36,304 bases of DNA from positions 1 to 36,304 of the forward strand of contig CALWOL010000110.1 in assembly GCA_944383135.1 (NCBI GenBank), read 5' to 3'. The translations under genes and the position numbers were made by a program. Below the pieces are notes generated by a model. The model was given only the letters and a program-made list of their open reading frames with translations, did no database searches and was not told the origin of the DNA. Shown here one piece after another: positions 23,193-31,563 of the stretch. The stretch is from an uncultured Flavonifractor sp. Lineage in GTDB: Bacteria > Bacillota > Clostridia > Oscillospirales > Oscillospiraceae. The first letter of the stretch is position 1; every line of letters begins with the position of its first letter.

Positions 23193-23630
23193 ATGGAGCG
23201 TACCTTCCATATGCTGCTCTACCGGGCCTTCCATGCCCAGCGCAACGCCCTGCGCCCCCACCTGGGGGAGCTGGGACTGGGGGCGGGACAGCCCAAGGTG
23301 CTGGGCTACCTGCTCCGCAACGGACCCAGCCGCCAACGACAGCTGGCGGAGTACTGCGAAATTGACCCGGCGGCCATTTCCCGGATGCTGGATTCCATGC
23401 AGAAGGGGGGCTTTGTGGCCCGGCAGCCCGGCAGCGCCGGGGGCCGCCGGTGCGAGGAGATTGTCATCACCCAGCGGGGCCGGGAGGCCTATGAGACCTG
23501 GCAGGGCTTCTGCCGGGAGATGGAGGAGCGGATGCTCTCCGGTTTTTCCCAGGAGGAGCGGGCGCAGTTTGCCGACTTGCTGGGGCGGGCCTACCACAAT
23601 TTGAAAGAGGGAGGGAAACCGGGAGCATGA
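23193..23630 (+). CDS. MarR-family regulator of the ABC exporter operon
   Basis: A 145-aa MarR-type winged-helix protein. The helix-turn-helix is QRQLAEYCEIDPAAISRML and the wing is QPGSAGGRRCEEIVITQRG. It resembles the MarR at 19864 in its N-terminal half (AGQPKVLGYL). A single Cys in the wing (GRRCEE) could serve redox sensing, though this is speculative. The ribosome site AAAGGAGG precedes ATG 23193, and the stop overlaps the first exporter gene as ATGA. It probably represses this exporter operon and is relieved by an exported compound, as in many MarR-ABC pairs. Confidence 0.92.
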   Translation: MERTFHMLLYRAFHAQRNALRPHLGELGLGAGQPKVLGYLLRNGPSRQRQLAEYCEIDPAAISRMLDSMQKGGFVARQPGSAGGRRCEEIVITQRGREAYETWQGFCREMEERMLSGFSQEERAQFADLLGRAYHNLKEGGKPGA

Positions 23631-25390
23631 AGGATTTGAAACGCCTGTTCCGCTACCTGGGCCCTTACCGGCGGGACATGTTCCTGGGCGGCCTGCTGGT
23701 ATTTGTTGAGACGGTGTTTGAGCTGGTCATTCCCGTGTTTATGGCCGACCTCATTGACGTGGGGGTGGCCAACGGAGACGTGCCCTACATCATCCGGAAG
23801 GGGGTGCAGATGGCGGTATGCGCCGGACTGGCCCTGGTAACCGGCCTGCTGTACGCCCGCTTTGCCGCCCGGGCGGCCTACGGCTGGGGCGCCCGGGTGC
23901 GGGAGGCGGAATTTGCCCGGGTGCAGCAGTATGCCTTCTCCAACCTGGACCGGTTTGAGACCTCCTCTCTGGTGACCCGGATGACCACTGATGTGACGGT
24001 GCTCCAGAACGCAGTCAACGGCGGGCTGCGGCCCCTGGTGCGCAGCCCGGTGATGCTGGCCATGGGCCTGGGCCTGTCCTTCTGGATGAATCCCCGGCTG
24101 GCTCTGGTGTTCCTGGTGTGCGCCCCCATTCTGGGCGTCATCCTCTTTGCGGTGGTGGGGAAGGTGGCGCCCATGTACAGCCGCCTCCAGAAGGCCATGG
24201 ACGGCCTGAACAACGTGGTGCAGGAAAACCTGACCGCCATCCGGGCGGTGAAGGCCTTTGTCCGGGGGGAATATGAGGAGGAGAAGTTCCGTGGGGTGAA
24301 CGGAGAGCTGCTCTCCACCAGCCAGCGGACCTTCCATATCGCGGTGCTCAATCTGCCCGCCTTCCAGCTGGTGATGTACACCAGCGTGGTGCTCATCTTC
24401 TGGTTTGGCGGCGGTATGATTCTCCGGGGCGAGCTGCTGGTGGGAGAGCTTACCGGCTTTCTCAGCTATGTGCTCCAGGTGATGAACTCCCTGATGATGA
24501 TTTCCAACGTCTTTCTGCTGCTCACCCGTTCCCTGGCCAGCGCCCACCGCATCGCGGAGGTGCTGGACGAGCGGCCCGCCCTCACCACGCCGGCGGAGCC
24601 GGTGACGGAGGTGGCCGACGGCAGCGTAGACTTTGAGGAGGTCTCCTTCAAATACCATGCCGACGCCCGGGAGTATGCCCTGGCCGACGTGAATCTGCAC
24701 ATCCGGCCGGGTATGACGGTGGGCATTCTGGGAGGTACCGGCTCGGCCAAAACCACCCTGGTGCAGCTCATCCCCCGGCTGTATGACGCCACCCAGGGGA
24801 CGGTGAAGGTGGGGGGCGTGGATGTGCGGGATTACGACCTCACCGCGCTGCGGGACGCGGTATCCATCGTCCTGCAGAAGAACGAGCTTTTCTCCGGCAC
24901 CGTCCGGGAGAATCTGCAGTGGGGGGCCCCCGCTGCCGGAGACGAGGAGCTGTGGGCGGCCTGCCGGGCGGCCCGGGCCGATGAGTTTCTGGAGCGGATG
25001 CCCAAGGGCCTGGATACCGATCTGGGTCAGGGGGGCGTCAACGTCTCCGGCGGGCAGAAGCAGCGGCTGTGTATTGCCCGTGCCCTGCTGAAGCACCCCA
25101 AAATCCTGATTTTCGACGACTCCACCTCGGCGGTGGATACCGCCACCGAGGCCCAGATCCGCGCCGCCCTGGCGGCCCTTACCGGGGTGACCAAGATCAT
25201 CATTGCCCAGCGGATTACCTCGGTGATCCACACCGATTTGATTGTCATCCTGGAGGACGGGCGCATCCACGCCGCCGGTACCCACGCCCAGCTGCTGGCG
25301 GGAGACCCCATTTACCAGGAAATTTACGCGTCCCAGATGAAAGGAGGGGAGGAGCATGGCGGCCAGACAGCTCAGTGCCAAGAAGCCTAA
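23627..25390 (+). CDS. ABC exporter half-transporter, degenerate-site subunit
   Basis: A 587-aa type IV ABC half-transporter: six helices over residues ~15-310, then an ATPase domain. Walker A is GGTGSAKTT (about residue 368), the signature VSGGQKQRLCIARAL, and Walker B KILIFDDSTSAVD (about 493). The catalytic Glu after Walker B is replaced by Asp, the hallmark of the non-canonical site in heterodimeric exporters such as BmrC/BmrD, EfrCD or TM287/288. Together with the next gene it should form a multidrug or lipid exporter. ATG 23627 overlaps the marR stop. Confidence 0.92.
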   Translation: MKDLKRLFRYLGPYRRDMFLGGLLVFVETVFELVIPVFMADLIDVGVANGDVPYIIRKGVQMAVCAGLALVTGLLYARFAARAAYGWGARVREAEFARVQQYAFSNLDRFETSSLVTRMTTDVTVLQNAVNGGLRPLVRSPVMLAMGLGLSFWMNPRLALVFLVCAPILGVILFAVVGKVAPMYSRLQKAMDGLNNVVQENLTAIRAVKAFVRGEYEEEKFRGVNGELLSTSQRTFHIAVLNLPAFQLVMYTSVVLIFWFGGGMILRGELLVGELTGFLSYVLQVMNSLMMISNVFLLLTRSLASAHRIAEVLDERPALTTPAEPVTEVADGSVDFEEVSFKYHADAREYALADVNLHIRPGMTVGILGGTGSAKTTLVQLIPRLYDATQGTVKVGGVDVRDYDLTALRDAVSIVLQKNELFSGTVRENLQWGAPAAGDEELWAACRAARADEFLERMPKGLDTDLGQGGVNVSGGQKQRLCIARALLKHPKILIFDDSTSAVDTATEAQIRAALAALTGVTKIIIAQRITSVIHTDLIVILEDGRIHAAGTHAQLLAGDPIYQEIYASQMKGGEEHGGQTAQCQEA

Positions 25391-27164
25391 GCATCTGCGT
25401 TATACCCTGCGCACCTTCCTGTCCTACCTGGGCCGGCACAAATTCCTCCTGCTGGCGGTGGCGGTGCTGGTGAGCATCAGTGCCATCGCCAACCTGCTGG
25501 GCACCTATATGATTCGGCCGGTGGTGAACAGCCTGGCCGCCGGAGACTGGAACGATCTGGTGCTGGGCGTGGCCATCACGGGGGGCATCTACCTTGCCGG
25601 AGTACTCTCCGCCTACGGCTATACCCAGACCATGGTGAAGGCGGCCCAGAAGGTGCTTTACGACATCCGCCGGGATTTGTTTGCCCACCTCCAGACCCTG
25701 CCCCTGCAATTTTTCGATACCCGCCGCCACGGTGAGGTGATGAGCTACTTCACCAACGACGTGGACACCATCTCAGACGCCCTGAACAACAGCTTTTCCA
25801 TGATGATTCAGAGCTTTATTCAGGTGGTGGGCACCGTCACCCTGCTGCTTATCCTGAACTGGCGGCTCACCCTGGTGACGCTGGTTACCTATCTGGTGAT
25901 GTTCCTCTATATCCGGTTCAGCGGCAAGCGGAGCAAGGCCTATTACAACAAGCAGCAGGCATGCCTGGGGGAGCTGGACGGCTATATCGAGGAGATGATG
26001 GGCGGTCAGAAGGTGGTAAAGGTATTCAACCACGAGGGGGCGGCCCTGGAGACCTTCCGGGCGAAGAACGAGGCGCTGCGGAAGGCGGGTACCGGCGCCC
26101 AGAGCTATGCCGCCACCATGATTCCAGCCGTGGTGAGCATGTCCTACATCAATTATGCCGTGGTGGCCGCCCTGGGGGGCATTATGGCCATGAAGGGCAT
26201 GACCGATGTGGGCAGCCTGGCCAGCTATCTGGTGTTTGTCCGTCAGTCCACCGTTCCCATCAACCAGTTCACCCAGCAGAGCAACTTCATGCTGGCCGCC
26301 CTGGCGGGAGCCGAGCGGGTCTTTGAGGTGCTGGACCAGCCCGCCGAAGTGGACGAGGGCTCGGTGGATCTGGTGTCTCTGGAGGCGGGGGGCTGGGCCT
26401 GGCAGAAGCCCGACGGCAGCCGGACCCCTCTGCGGGGGGACGTGCGCTTTGAGCATGTCAGCTTCGGCTATGAGGATGACAGGCTGATTCTGAAGGATAT
26501 CAGCCTGTTTGCCAAGCCGGGCCAGAAGATCGCCTTTGTGGGCTCCACCGGCGCGGGCAAGACCACCATCACCAACCTGATCAACCGTTTTTACGATGTG
26601 CAGCGGGGTACGCTGACCTACGACGGCATTGACGTGAAGGACATCAAAAAAAGCGCCCTGCGCCGCTCCCTGGGCATGGTGCTTCAGGACACCCACCTCT
26701 TCACCGGAACCATTGCCGACAATATCCGCTTCGGCAAGCTGGACGCCACTCAGGAGGAGGTGGAGCGGGCGGCGAAAATCGCCAACGCCCACTCCTTTAT
26801 CTCCCGCCTGCCCCAGGGGTACGACACCATGGTGACGGCGGACGGCGCCAACCTGTCCCAGGGTCAGCGGCAGCTGCTGGCCATCGCCCGGGCGGCGGTG
26901 GCAGACCCGCCGGTGCTCATTCTGGATGAGGCCACCTCCTCCATTGACACCCGCACCGAGGCCCTGATTGAAAGGGGCATGGACCAGCTGATGGAGGGGC
27001 GGACGGTCTTTGTCATCGCCCACCGGCTGTCCACCGTCCGCAATGCCGACGCCATTCTGGTGCTGGAGGGCGGCCAGGTGGTGGAGCGGGGCAGCCATGA
27101 GGATTTGCTGGCCCAGAAGGGCGAGTACTACCAGCTCTATCACGGCATGTTCGAGCTGAGCTGA
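25356..27164 (+). CDS. ABC exporter half-transporter, canonical-site subunit
   Basis: A 602-aa half-transporter pairing with the preceding gene, which it overlaps by 35 bp. Six helices occupy residues ~20-325. The ATPase has Walker A GSTGAGKTT (about residue 395), signature LSQGQRQLLAIARA and Walker B VLILDEATSSID with the canonical Glu, plus the H-loop FVIAHRLSTV. An insertion LEAGGWAWQKPDGSRTPLRG precedes the nucleotide-binding domain, as in BmrD-like partners. The ribosome site AAAGGAGGGGAGG precedes ATG 25356. The substrate cannot be told from sequence. Confidence 0.93.
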   Translation: MAARQLSAKKPKHLRYTLRTFLSYLGRHKFLLLAVAVLVSISAIANLLGTYMIRPVVNSLAAGDWNDLVLGVAITGGIYLAGVLSAYGYTQTMVKAAQKVLYDIRRDLFAHLQTLPLQFFDTRRHGEVMSYFTNDVDTISDALNNSFSMMIQSFIQVVGTVTLLLILNWRLTLVTLVTYLVMFLYIRFSGKRSKAYYNKQQACLGELDGYIEEMMGGQKVVKVFNHEGAALETFRAKNEALRKAGTGAQSYAATMIPAVVSMSYINYAVVAALGGIMAMKGMTDVGSLASYLVFVRQSTVPINQFTQQSNFMLAALAGAERVFEVLDQPAEVDEGSVDLVSLEAGGWAWQKPDGSRTPLRGDVRFEHVSFGYEDDRLILKDISLFAKPGQKIAFVGSTGAGKTTITNLINRFYDVQRGTLTYDGIDVKDIKKSALRRSLGMVLQDTHLFTGTIADNIRFGKLDATQEEVERAAKIANAHSFISRLPQGYDTMVTADGANLSQGQRQLLAIARAAVADPPVLILDEATSSIDTRTEALIERGMDQLMEGRTVFVIAHRLSTVRNADAILVLEGGQVVERGSHEDLLAQKGEYYQLYHGMFELS

Positions 27165-27165
27165 G

Positions 27166-27201
27166 AAAAAGCCGGCTGTCGGGAGACAACCGGCTTTTTT
27201 T
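27166..27201. terminator. Bidirectional terminator between exporter and cotransporter genes
   Basis: AAAAAGCCGG.TGTC pairs with GACA.CCGGCTTTTTTT around a GGGA loop. Runs of A on the left and seven T on the right let it end both the exporter operon and the convergent cotransporter gene. Confidence 0.92.
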
Positions 27202-28994
27202 CACATTTCCAGGCTGGGGTCCTGGGCGATTGGGGCGAAATACTTCTCCCGGTACTGCCCAAAGAGCTGGTCAAACTCCGGATTGGAGCCGCCGTGGTGC
27301 AGATCCCGCATGTAGGCGTGGGAATCAATGCGCACCTTGTCATCCTTGGAGGCGGTCTGCCGCACAATGCGCAGGGCCACGTTGGAGCAGTGGTCGGAGA
27401 TACGCTCCAGGTTGATGAGCAGCTCCAGGAACTGGGTGCCCAGCTCCACGGTGCACGCCCCGATTTTCAGCCGCTCCACATGGCGGTTCTTCAGCGTGTC
27501 GGCGATGAGGTCCACCACCTCTTCCAGCGGCTCCACCTGGACGGCCAGGACCCGCTGGCGGCTTTGATAGCAGGCGATGGTCTTTTCCAGCGTCTCATCT
27601 ACCGCGCCGGCCAGCGTCTCCAGCTCCTTCTGAGCCTGGGGGGAGAAGGCGATCCCCCGGTTGCGGAGCACTGTGGCACATTCGGAGACGTTGACGGCAT
27701 AATCGCCGATCCGCTCAAAATCGGACAGAGTGTGGAGCAGCTCGGATACCTTGGTATTTTCCTCCGGCGTCAGGGCGCGGTCGGTGAGCTTCACCAGATA
27801 GTTGTCCAGCAGCTCCTCCAGCTTGTCCAGGGCGGTTTCGGTTTCGTTGAGCCGGTCCAGCTTCTTGGAATCGTATTTCTCAATCAGCTCCACCGACAGC
27901 AGGAAGTTGTCCCGGGCAAACTCGCCCATCTGCACCACGGCGTCGTGGGCCTTCTCCAGGGCCAGGGAGGGGGAGGACAGGAAGCGGTCGTCCAGCACGG
28001 AGAGCTCCCGCTCCTCCGTGTCGCCGGGTACCACCAGCTTGACCAGCTTGACCAGCTGCCGGTTGAAGGGGAGCAGCAGGGCGGTGCAGGCCAGGTTGAA
28101 GGCCAGGTGCAGGTTGGCGATGGAGTTCATGCCCATGGTGTTCTCCCAGAAGGGGAAGGAGAACAGGCTGTTGCCGATATAGAGCACCAGGAGGAAAAAC
28201 ACCGAGCCGATGATGTTGAAGAACAGGTGAATCATGGCGGTGCGCTTGGCGTTGCGGGAGGCGCCGATGGAGGAGATGAGAGCGGTGATGCAGGTGCCGA
28301 TGTTCTGGCCCATGATCAGGGGCATGGCGATGTGGAAGGTGACCACGCCGGTGGTGCTGATGGCCTGCAAAATGCCCATGGAGGCGGAGGAGGACTGGAG
28401 CAGGGCGGTGATGAGGGCGCCCACAGCCACCCCCAGGAAGGGGTTGGAAAAGGCGGTGAATACCGCCTGGAACTCGGGCAGCTCCTGCAGGGGAGCCACC
28501 GCCGCCGACATGGTGTTCATGCCGATGAACAGCAGGCCCAGGCCCAGCACGATCTGGCCCACCGTCTTTTTATGCCCGCTTTTGATGAACATATAAAAGA
28601 TGATGCCGATGACCGCCAGAATAGGACCCAGGAAAGAGGGCTGAAGGAACATCAAGGCCAAGTTGTCGGAGGAAATATCACCCAGACTGAGCAGCTGGGC
28701 GGTGACGGTGGTGCCGATGTTGGCGCCCATGATGATGCCCACCGTCTGCTCCAGCTTCATAATACCGGCGTTGACGAAGCCCACGCACATCACGGTGGTG
28801 GCCGCCGAGCTCTGAATAAGGCCGGTGACCACGGCGCCCAGCAGCACGCCCTTGAGGACGTTGCTGGTCAGCCGCTCCAAAATGTTCTCCAGACGGCCGC
28901 TGGACAGCTTCTCCAGGCCGTCGGTCATGGTGGACATACCAAACAGGAAGGTGGCTATGGCGCCCAATACGGCGATTACATTTCCTAGCTCCAC
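27201..28994 (-). CDS. Na/Pi cotransporter family protein with C-terminal PhoU-like domain
   Basis: A 597-aa NptA/YjbB-type protein. The membrane half (residues ~1-320) has the two inverted repeats of the family with their QSSAATT and QSSSASMG signatures and GMNTM/GANIGTTVTAQ stretches. The half after about residue 340 is a helical PhoU-like domain (SDFERIGDYAVNVSECA and LERISDHCSNVALRI), which may regulate phosphate flux. The start is GTG 28994, with GGGGGAG 5 nt upstream; no ATG is close. It transports phosphate with sodium, with the direction (import or export) uncertain. Own promoter at 29058-29086. Confidence 0.9.
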   Translation of the reverse strand: MELGNVIAVLGAIATFLFGMSTMTDGLEKLSSGRLENILERLTSNVLKGVLLGAVVTGLIQSSAATTVMCVGFVNAGIMKLEQTVGIIMGANIGTTVTAQLLSLGDISSDNLALMFLQPSFLGPILAVIGIIFYMFIKSGHKKTVGQIVLGLGLLFIGMNTMSAAVAPLQELPEFQAVFTAFSNPFLGVAVGALITALLQSSSASMGILQAISTTGVVTFHIAMPLIMGQNIGTCITALISSIGASRNAKRTAMIHLFFNIIGSVFFLLVLYIGNSLFSFPFWENTMGMNSIANLHLAFNLACTALLLPFNRQLVKLVKLVVPGDTEERELSVLDDRFLSSPSLALEKAHDAVVQMGEFARDNFLLSVELIEKYDSKKLDRLNETETALDKLEELLDNYLVKLTDRALTPEENTKVSELLHTLSDFERIGDYAVNVSECATVLRNRGIAFSPQAQKELETLAGAVDETLEKTIACYQSRQRVLAVQVEPLEEVVDLIADTLKNRHVERLKIGACTVELGTQFLELLINLERISDHCSNVALRIVRQTASKDDKVRIDSHAYMRDLHHGGSNPEFDQLFGQYREKYFAPIAQDPSLEM

Positions 28995-29057
28995 AATTCT
29001 CCCCCAAATCTGGCCCCGGGGCCAAATAATCCATACAAGACAAATTCACACGCTTCC

Positions 29058-29086
29058 ATTATAGACCTCCAGCCCGCCTTCGTAAA
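29058..29086 (-). promoter_or_regulatory. Promoter of the Na/Pi cotransporter gene
   Basis: On the minus strand TTTACG (29086-29081), 17 bp, TATAAT (29063-29058). The plus strand from 29090 to 29170 shows nothing recognisable. Confidence 0.65.
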
Positions 29087-29171
29087 TGGCGGGGGCGCTT
29101 TTTCGGGAAAGTTTGGTGGTTGTGCTGAAAGACGGGGAATCAGAGAGGGGAAGAAAGAAAAAGATGGCGAG

Positions 29172-29211
29172 AAAAAGGCCGGACAGATGTGGTTTGCACC
29201 TGTCCGGCCTT
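29172..29211 (-). terminator. Terminator of ribU
   Basis: AAGGCCGGACAG (29175-29186) and CTGTCCGGCCTT (29200-29211) form a perfect 12-bp stem; on the minus strand it ends in TTTTT. It lies 10 bp beyond the ribU stop. Confidence 0.9.
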
Positions 29212-29221
29212 CCATTATAAC

Positions 29222-29842
29222 TCAAATCTCATTGGGCGTTTTGCTGGTGGGGGCGGAAAACGCATCCCCATGGACGATATACCGGGAGACTACCTTATAC
29301 ACCAAAAAGGTGATGGTGGAGTTGACGCCCGCCTTGATGAGGTTAAAAGGGGCGATGAAGGGCACCAGCAGGGTGTCCACATAGGCCCGGTTGGCAGCCA
29401 CAGCGGCGGCGTCGCTGATGTCTGGGGTGATGAAGTACGGGGTGAGGAAGTGATTAAACACCATCATGGCCCCCGTCATGGCCAGCACGCCGGCGACAAG
29501 GCCGATGACCGCGCCGGCGCGGGTGCGGCGGAACTTGTAGATGGTGCCTGCCGTCAGCACCAGGGTGGAGGTGGCGAAGATATGCATGGCAATGCCCATA
29601 ATGCCGCTCTGGGCACTGACGGTAAAGCCCTGAATCAGGCTGGCCACCACCGTCAGTACCACGCCGGCCAGGGGGCCGTAGGCAAAGGTGCCGATGAGAA
29701 TGGGAATGTCGGCGGGATCATATTCCAAAAAGGCCACCGGGGCAAAAATGGGGAAATGGACCAGGGAAACCAGCACGATGGACAGGGCCACCAGCATGGC
29801 CATCACGGCCAGCTTCCTGATGCGGGCAGATCTTGCGGACAT
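29222..29842 (-). CDS. ribU: RibU-type ECF transporter S component (riboflavin uptake)
   Basis: A 206-aa membrane protein matching the RibU S component, which captures riboflavin and works with the shared EcfA/A'/T module encoded elsewhere. Features are an N-terminal RSARIRKLAVMAMLVALSIV, then FPIFAPVAFLEYDPADIPIL and GTFAYGPLAGVVLTVVASLIQ, with about six helices in all. The start ATG 29842 follows AAAGGAG on the minus strand at 8 nt. The FMN riboswitch in its leader makes the substrate assignment strong. No other vitamin genes lie nearby. Confidence 0.93.
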   Translation of the reverse strand: MSARSARIRKLAVMAMLVALSIVLVSLVHFPIFAPVAFLEYDPADIPILIGTFAYGPLAGVVLTVVASLIQGFTVSAQSGIMGIAMHIFATSTLVLTAGTIYKFRRTRAGAVIGLVAGVLAMTGAMMVFNHFLTPYFITPDISDAAAVAANRAYVDTLLVPFIAPFNLIKAGVNSTITFLVYKVVSRYIVHGDAFSAPTSKTPNEI

Positions 29843-29867
29843 GAAAAACACTCCTTTACAGACAGTA

Positions 29868-29896
29868 ACACCTGAAAGACCATGTCTTCCAGGTGT
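29868..29896 (-). promoter_or_regulatory. Expression-platform hairpin between FMN riboswitch and ribU
   Basis: ACACCTG...CAGGTGT (7 bp), one mismatch, then AAGAC/GTCTT (5 bp) around a 3-nt loop. It sits between the aptamer and the ribosome site. No proper U tract follows, so it is not a classic terminator. Confidence 0.6.
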
Positions 29897-29932
29897 CAAA
29901 ATCAAAAGAGGAGCATGCGCAATTTCAACACA

Positions 29933-30055
29933 TCTTCTTCCATCCAGACTTCGCGCCCTGTGGTGCGCGTCACTGTCGGTCCCGGAGTTCCACCGGGTCG
30001 GCCCGAAGGCTCGCGGACTGTACCGCCGATCGGGAATTTCACCCTGCCCTGAAGA
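29933..30055 (-). promoter_or_regulatory. FMN riboswitch (RFN element)
   Basis: Read on the minus strand the element starts CTTCAGGGCAGGGTGAAATT, contains CCGGTGGAACTCCGGGACCG and ACAGTGACGC, and closes with GAAGTCTGGATGGAAGAAG, which are the conserved RFN strands. FMN binding turns off the gene downstream, here riboflavin uptake. Confidence 0.97.
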
Positions 30056-30080
30056 CAGCTCATTCAGTTGTTCCGCCCTT

Positions 30081-30108
30081 ATTATACACGGAGATGGAAA
30101 AAAAGCAA
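30081..30108 (-). promoter_or_regulatory. Promoter of the FMN riboswitch/ribU transcript
   Basis: On the minus strand TTGCTT (30108-30103), 16 bp, TATAAT (30086-30081), placing the start some 20 bp before the aptamer. Confidence 0.7.
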
Positions 30109-30152
30109 GTCTGAAATGGGAGATTCCAAAAAAACAAATGTTCGATAAATCG

Positions 30153-30181
30153 TTGACTTGTCCCGATGGATATAATACAAT
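30153..30181 (+). promoter_or_regulatory. Promoter of the SLOG gene
   Basis: TTGACT (30153-30158), 17 bp, TACAAT (30176-30181), with an overlapping TATAAT at 30171-30176 at unfavourable spacing. It is divergent from the ribU promoter. Confidence 0.7.
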
Positions 30182-30224
30182 GGGTGCAATCCAATGAACC
30201 AGAAAAGGCGGGAGGCGGGCAGCC

Positions 30225-30725
30225 ATGAATCGGGAAACTACCTGCAGCTTTACCGGACACCGGCCGGAGAAGCTGCCCTGGCGGGACAATGAGGCCGATC
30301 CCCGGTGCGCGGCGCTGAAGCGGCGCCTGGGGGAGGCGGTGGAGCAGGCCTATGACCGGGGTATGCGGCATTTCATGTGCGGCATGGCCCGGGGGGCGGA
30401 CTTCTATTTTTGCGAAGCGGTACTGGAGCTCCGCGGCCGCCGCCCCGACGTGACGCTGGAGGCGGTTATCCCCTGTGAGGAGCAGGCCGCCCGCTGGCGG
30501 GAGCGGGAGCGGGAGCGCTACTTCACCCTGGTGGAGCGCTGTGACCAGGAGACCATGGTGCAGCGGCACTATGACAAGGGGTGCATGCTCCGCCGCAACC
30601 GTTATATGGTGGACCGTTCCGCCCTGCTGATCGCCGTATATGACGGTATGCTGGGGGGTACGATGTACACCCTGACCTACGCCATGCGTCAGGGCGTGGA
30701 CGTGGAAATTCTGGACGTGGAATAA
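30225..30725 (+). CDS. SLOG-family protein (DUF1273/YpsA-like)
   Basis: A 166-aa Rossmann-like protein of the SLOG superfamily, close to YpsA/DUF1273 members that are thought to bind nucleotides or nucleotide-derived ligands. Motifs are CSFTGHRPEKLPW at the N-terminus, then GMRHFMCGMARGADFYFCEAV (nucleotide-loop region) and DRSALLIAVYDGMLGGTMYTL. A GGGAGGCGGGC tract precedes ATG 30225. It is a single gene between its own promoter and a very strong terminator. A specific function is unknown; B. subtilis YpsA is implicated in cell division control. Confidence 0.85.
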   Translation: MNRETTCSFTGHRPEKLPWRDNEADPRCAALKRRLGEAVEQAYDRGMRHFMCGMARGADFYFCEAVLELRGRRPDVTLEAVIPCEEQAARWRERERERYFTLVERCDQETMVQRHYDKGCMLRRNRYMVDRSALLIAVYDGMLGGTMYTLTYAMRQGVDVEILDVE

Positions 30726-30765
30726 GCAGAGCGGGCCCATCCCGGGGGATGGGCCCGCTCTGCTT
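30724..30765. terminator. Very strong bidirectional terminator
   Basis: A 20-bp perfect inverted repeat, AAGCAGAGCGGGCCCATCCC with its complement, separated by only GG. It lies between the convergent SLOG and Cys-rich genes; the U tracts are short. Confidence 0.85.
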
Positions 30766-30767
30766 TG

Positions 30768-31487
30768 TCAGCTGCGGCAGCAGCCCTTGCTTTCGCAGCA
30801 GCCGTCGTGGCCGGGGGCGGGGGCGTTGGGAGGGAAGAACTCGTTGACGGGGAACTTCACGTGGCGGAAGATCTCGCAGGGGTCCTCCTCGTTGCCGCCG
30901 CAGGCGCACTCCTTCTCGGGCATGCAGTAGTCGTACACCGGCATGAGCAGCTGGGTATCCCGCTCCATACGAATGATGGAGAACTGGCCCAGAGTGACAT
31001 AGATGCGCTTGTTCTCCCCGCCGAAGCACAAATCGCTGCCGAAGCAGCCGCAGATGCAGGGGGGCACATCGGAGAGGGGGCAGTCACAGGGGTGGCACTC
31101 GCATACGTCCACCAGCTTCATGCTGAGCACGATGGGATCCACCACCTCCACCACCGCGGTGGGAAGGTTGCTTTTGCGCAGGCCCTGTTCATCCAGAGCA
31201 TCCACCGACAGCTCGGAAGAGAACACCTTGGCGCTGCCCTCGCTGCCGAAGAGAATGACCCGCTTGTCAAAGACGCACAGGCCGGTCACCTCCACCGGGC
31301 GGGCGGCGCCCACAAAGGCGTCGGCGGTAACCTTGTAGAAGAAGCGCACATCCACGGTGTAGAAGCCCCGATGGAAGCTCACCGGCTCCACGTCGATGTA
31401 AACATACAGCAGCTCGGCGCTGCCGGCCTTGATGCTCGCGGCCCGCTCAATGGCCGCCTGGGAGTTCTGGGTGGGATAAAAACGCAA
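30768..31487 (-). CDS. Cys-rich protein of unknown function, 5' end apparently lost at element junction
   Basis: The readable part is 239 aa. The first ~120 residues are well folded in appearance (ELLYVYIDVEPVSFHRGFYT, DVRFFYKVTADAFVGAARPV), followed by Cys clusters CECHPCDCP, CICGCFG and ECACGGNEEDPC, and the tail CCESKGCCRS. I do not know a function; a spore-surface or metal-binding role is possible. The frame starting at TTG 31487 continues upstream without a stop for 27 codons (through SSDKDCIEDL) and then meets a stop inside the recombinase 3' end. No ATG or GTG, and no ribosome site at useful spacing, is present. The native start was probably lost to integration of the element. If TTG is used, expression would be weak. 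Confidence 0.7.
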   Translation of the reverse strand: MRFYPTQNSQAAIERAASIKAGSAELLYVYIDVEPVSFHRGFYTVDVRFFYKVTADAFVGAARPVEVTGLCVFDKRVILFGSEGSAKVFSSELSVDALDEQGLRKSNLPTAVVEVVDPIVLSMKLVDVCECHPCDCPLSDVPPCICGCFGSDLCFGGENKRIYVTLGQFSIIRMERDTQLLMPVYDYCMPEKECACGGNEEDPCEIFRHVKFPVNEFFPPNAPAPGHDGCCESKGCCRS

Positions 31488-31563
31488 ATCCTCAATGCAG
31501 TCCTTATCGGAAGATATAGCGCCTTTTATACTCGGAAAAATCCTTGGGGCGCAGGGCTTGCGC

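Noticed and set aside
27294..28988. Plus-strand open frame of 564 codons opposite the Na/Pi cotransporter
   Set aside because: Antisense shadow. The real gene on the other strand has all family motifs.
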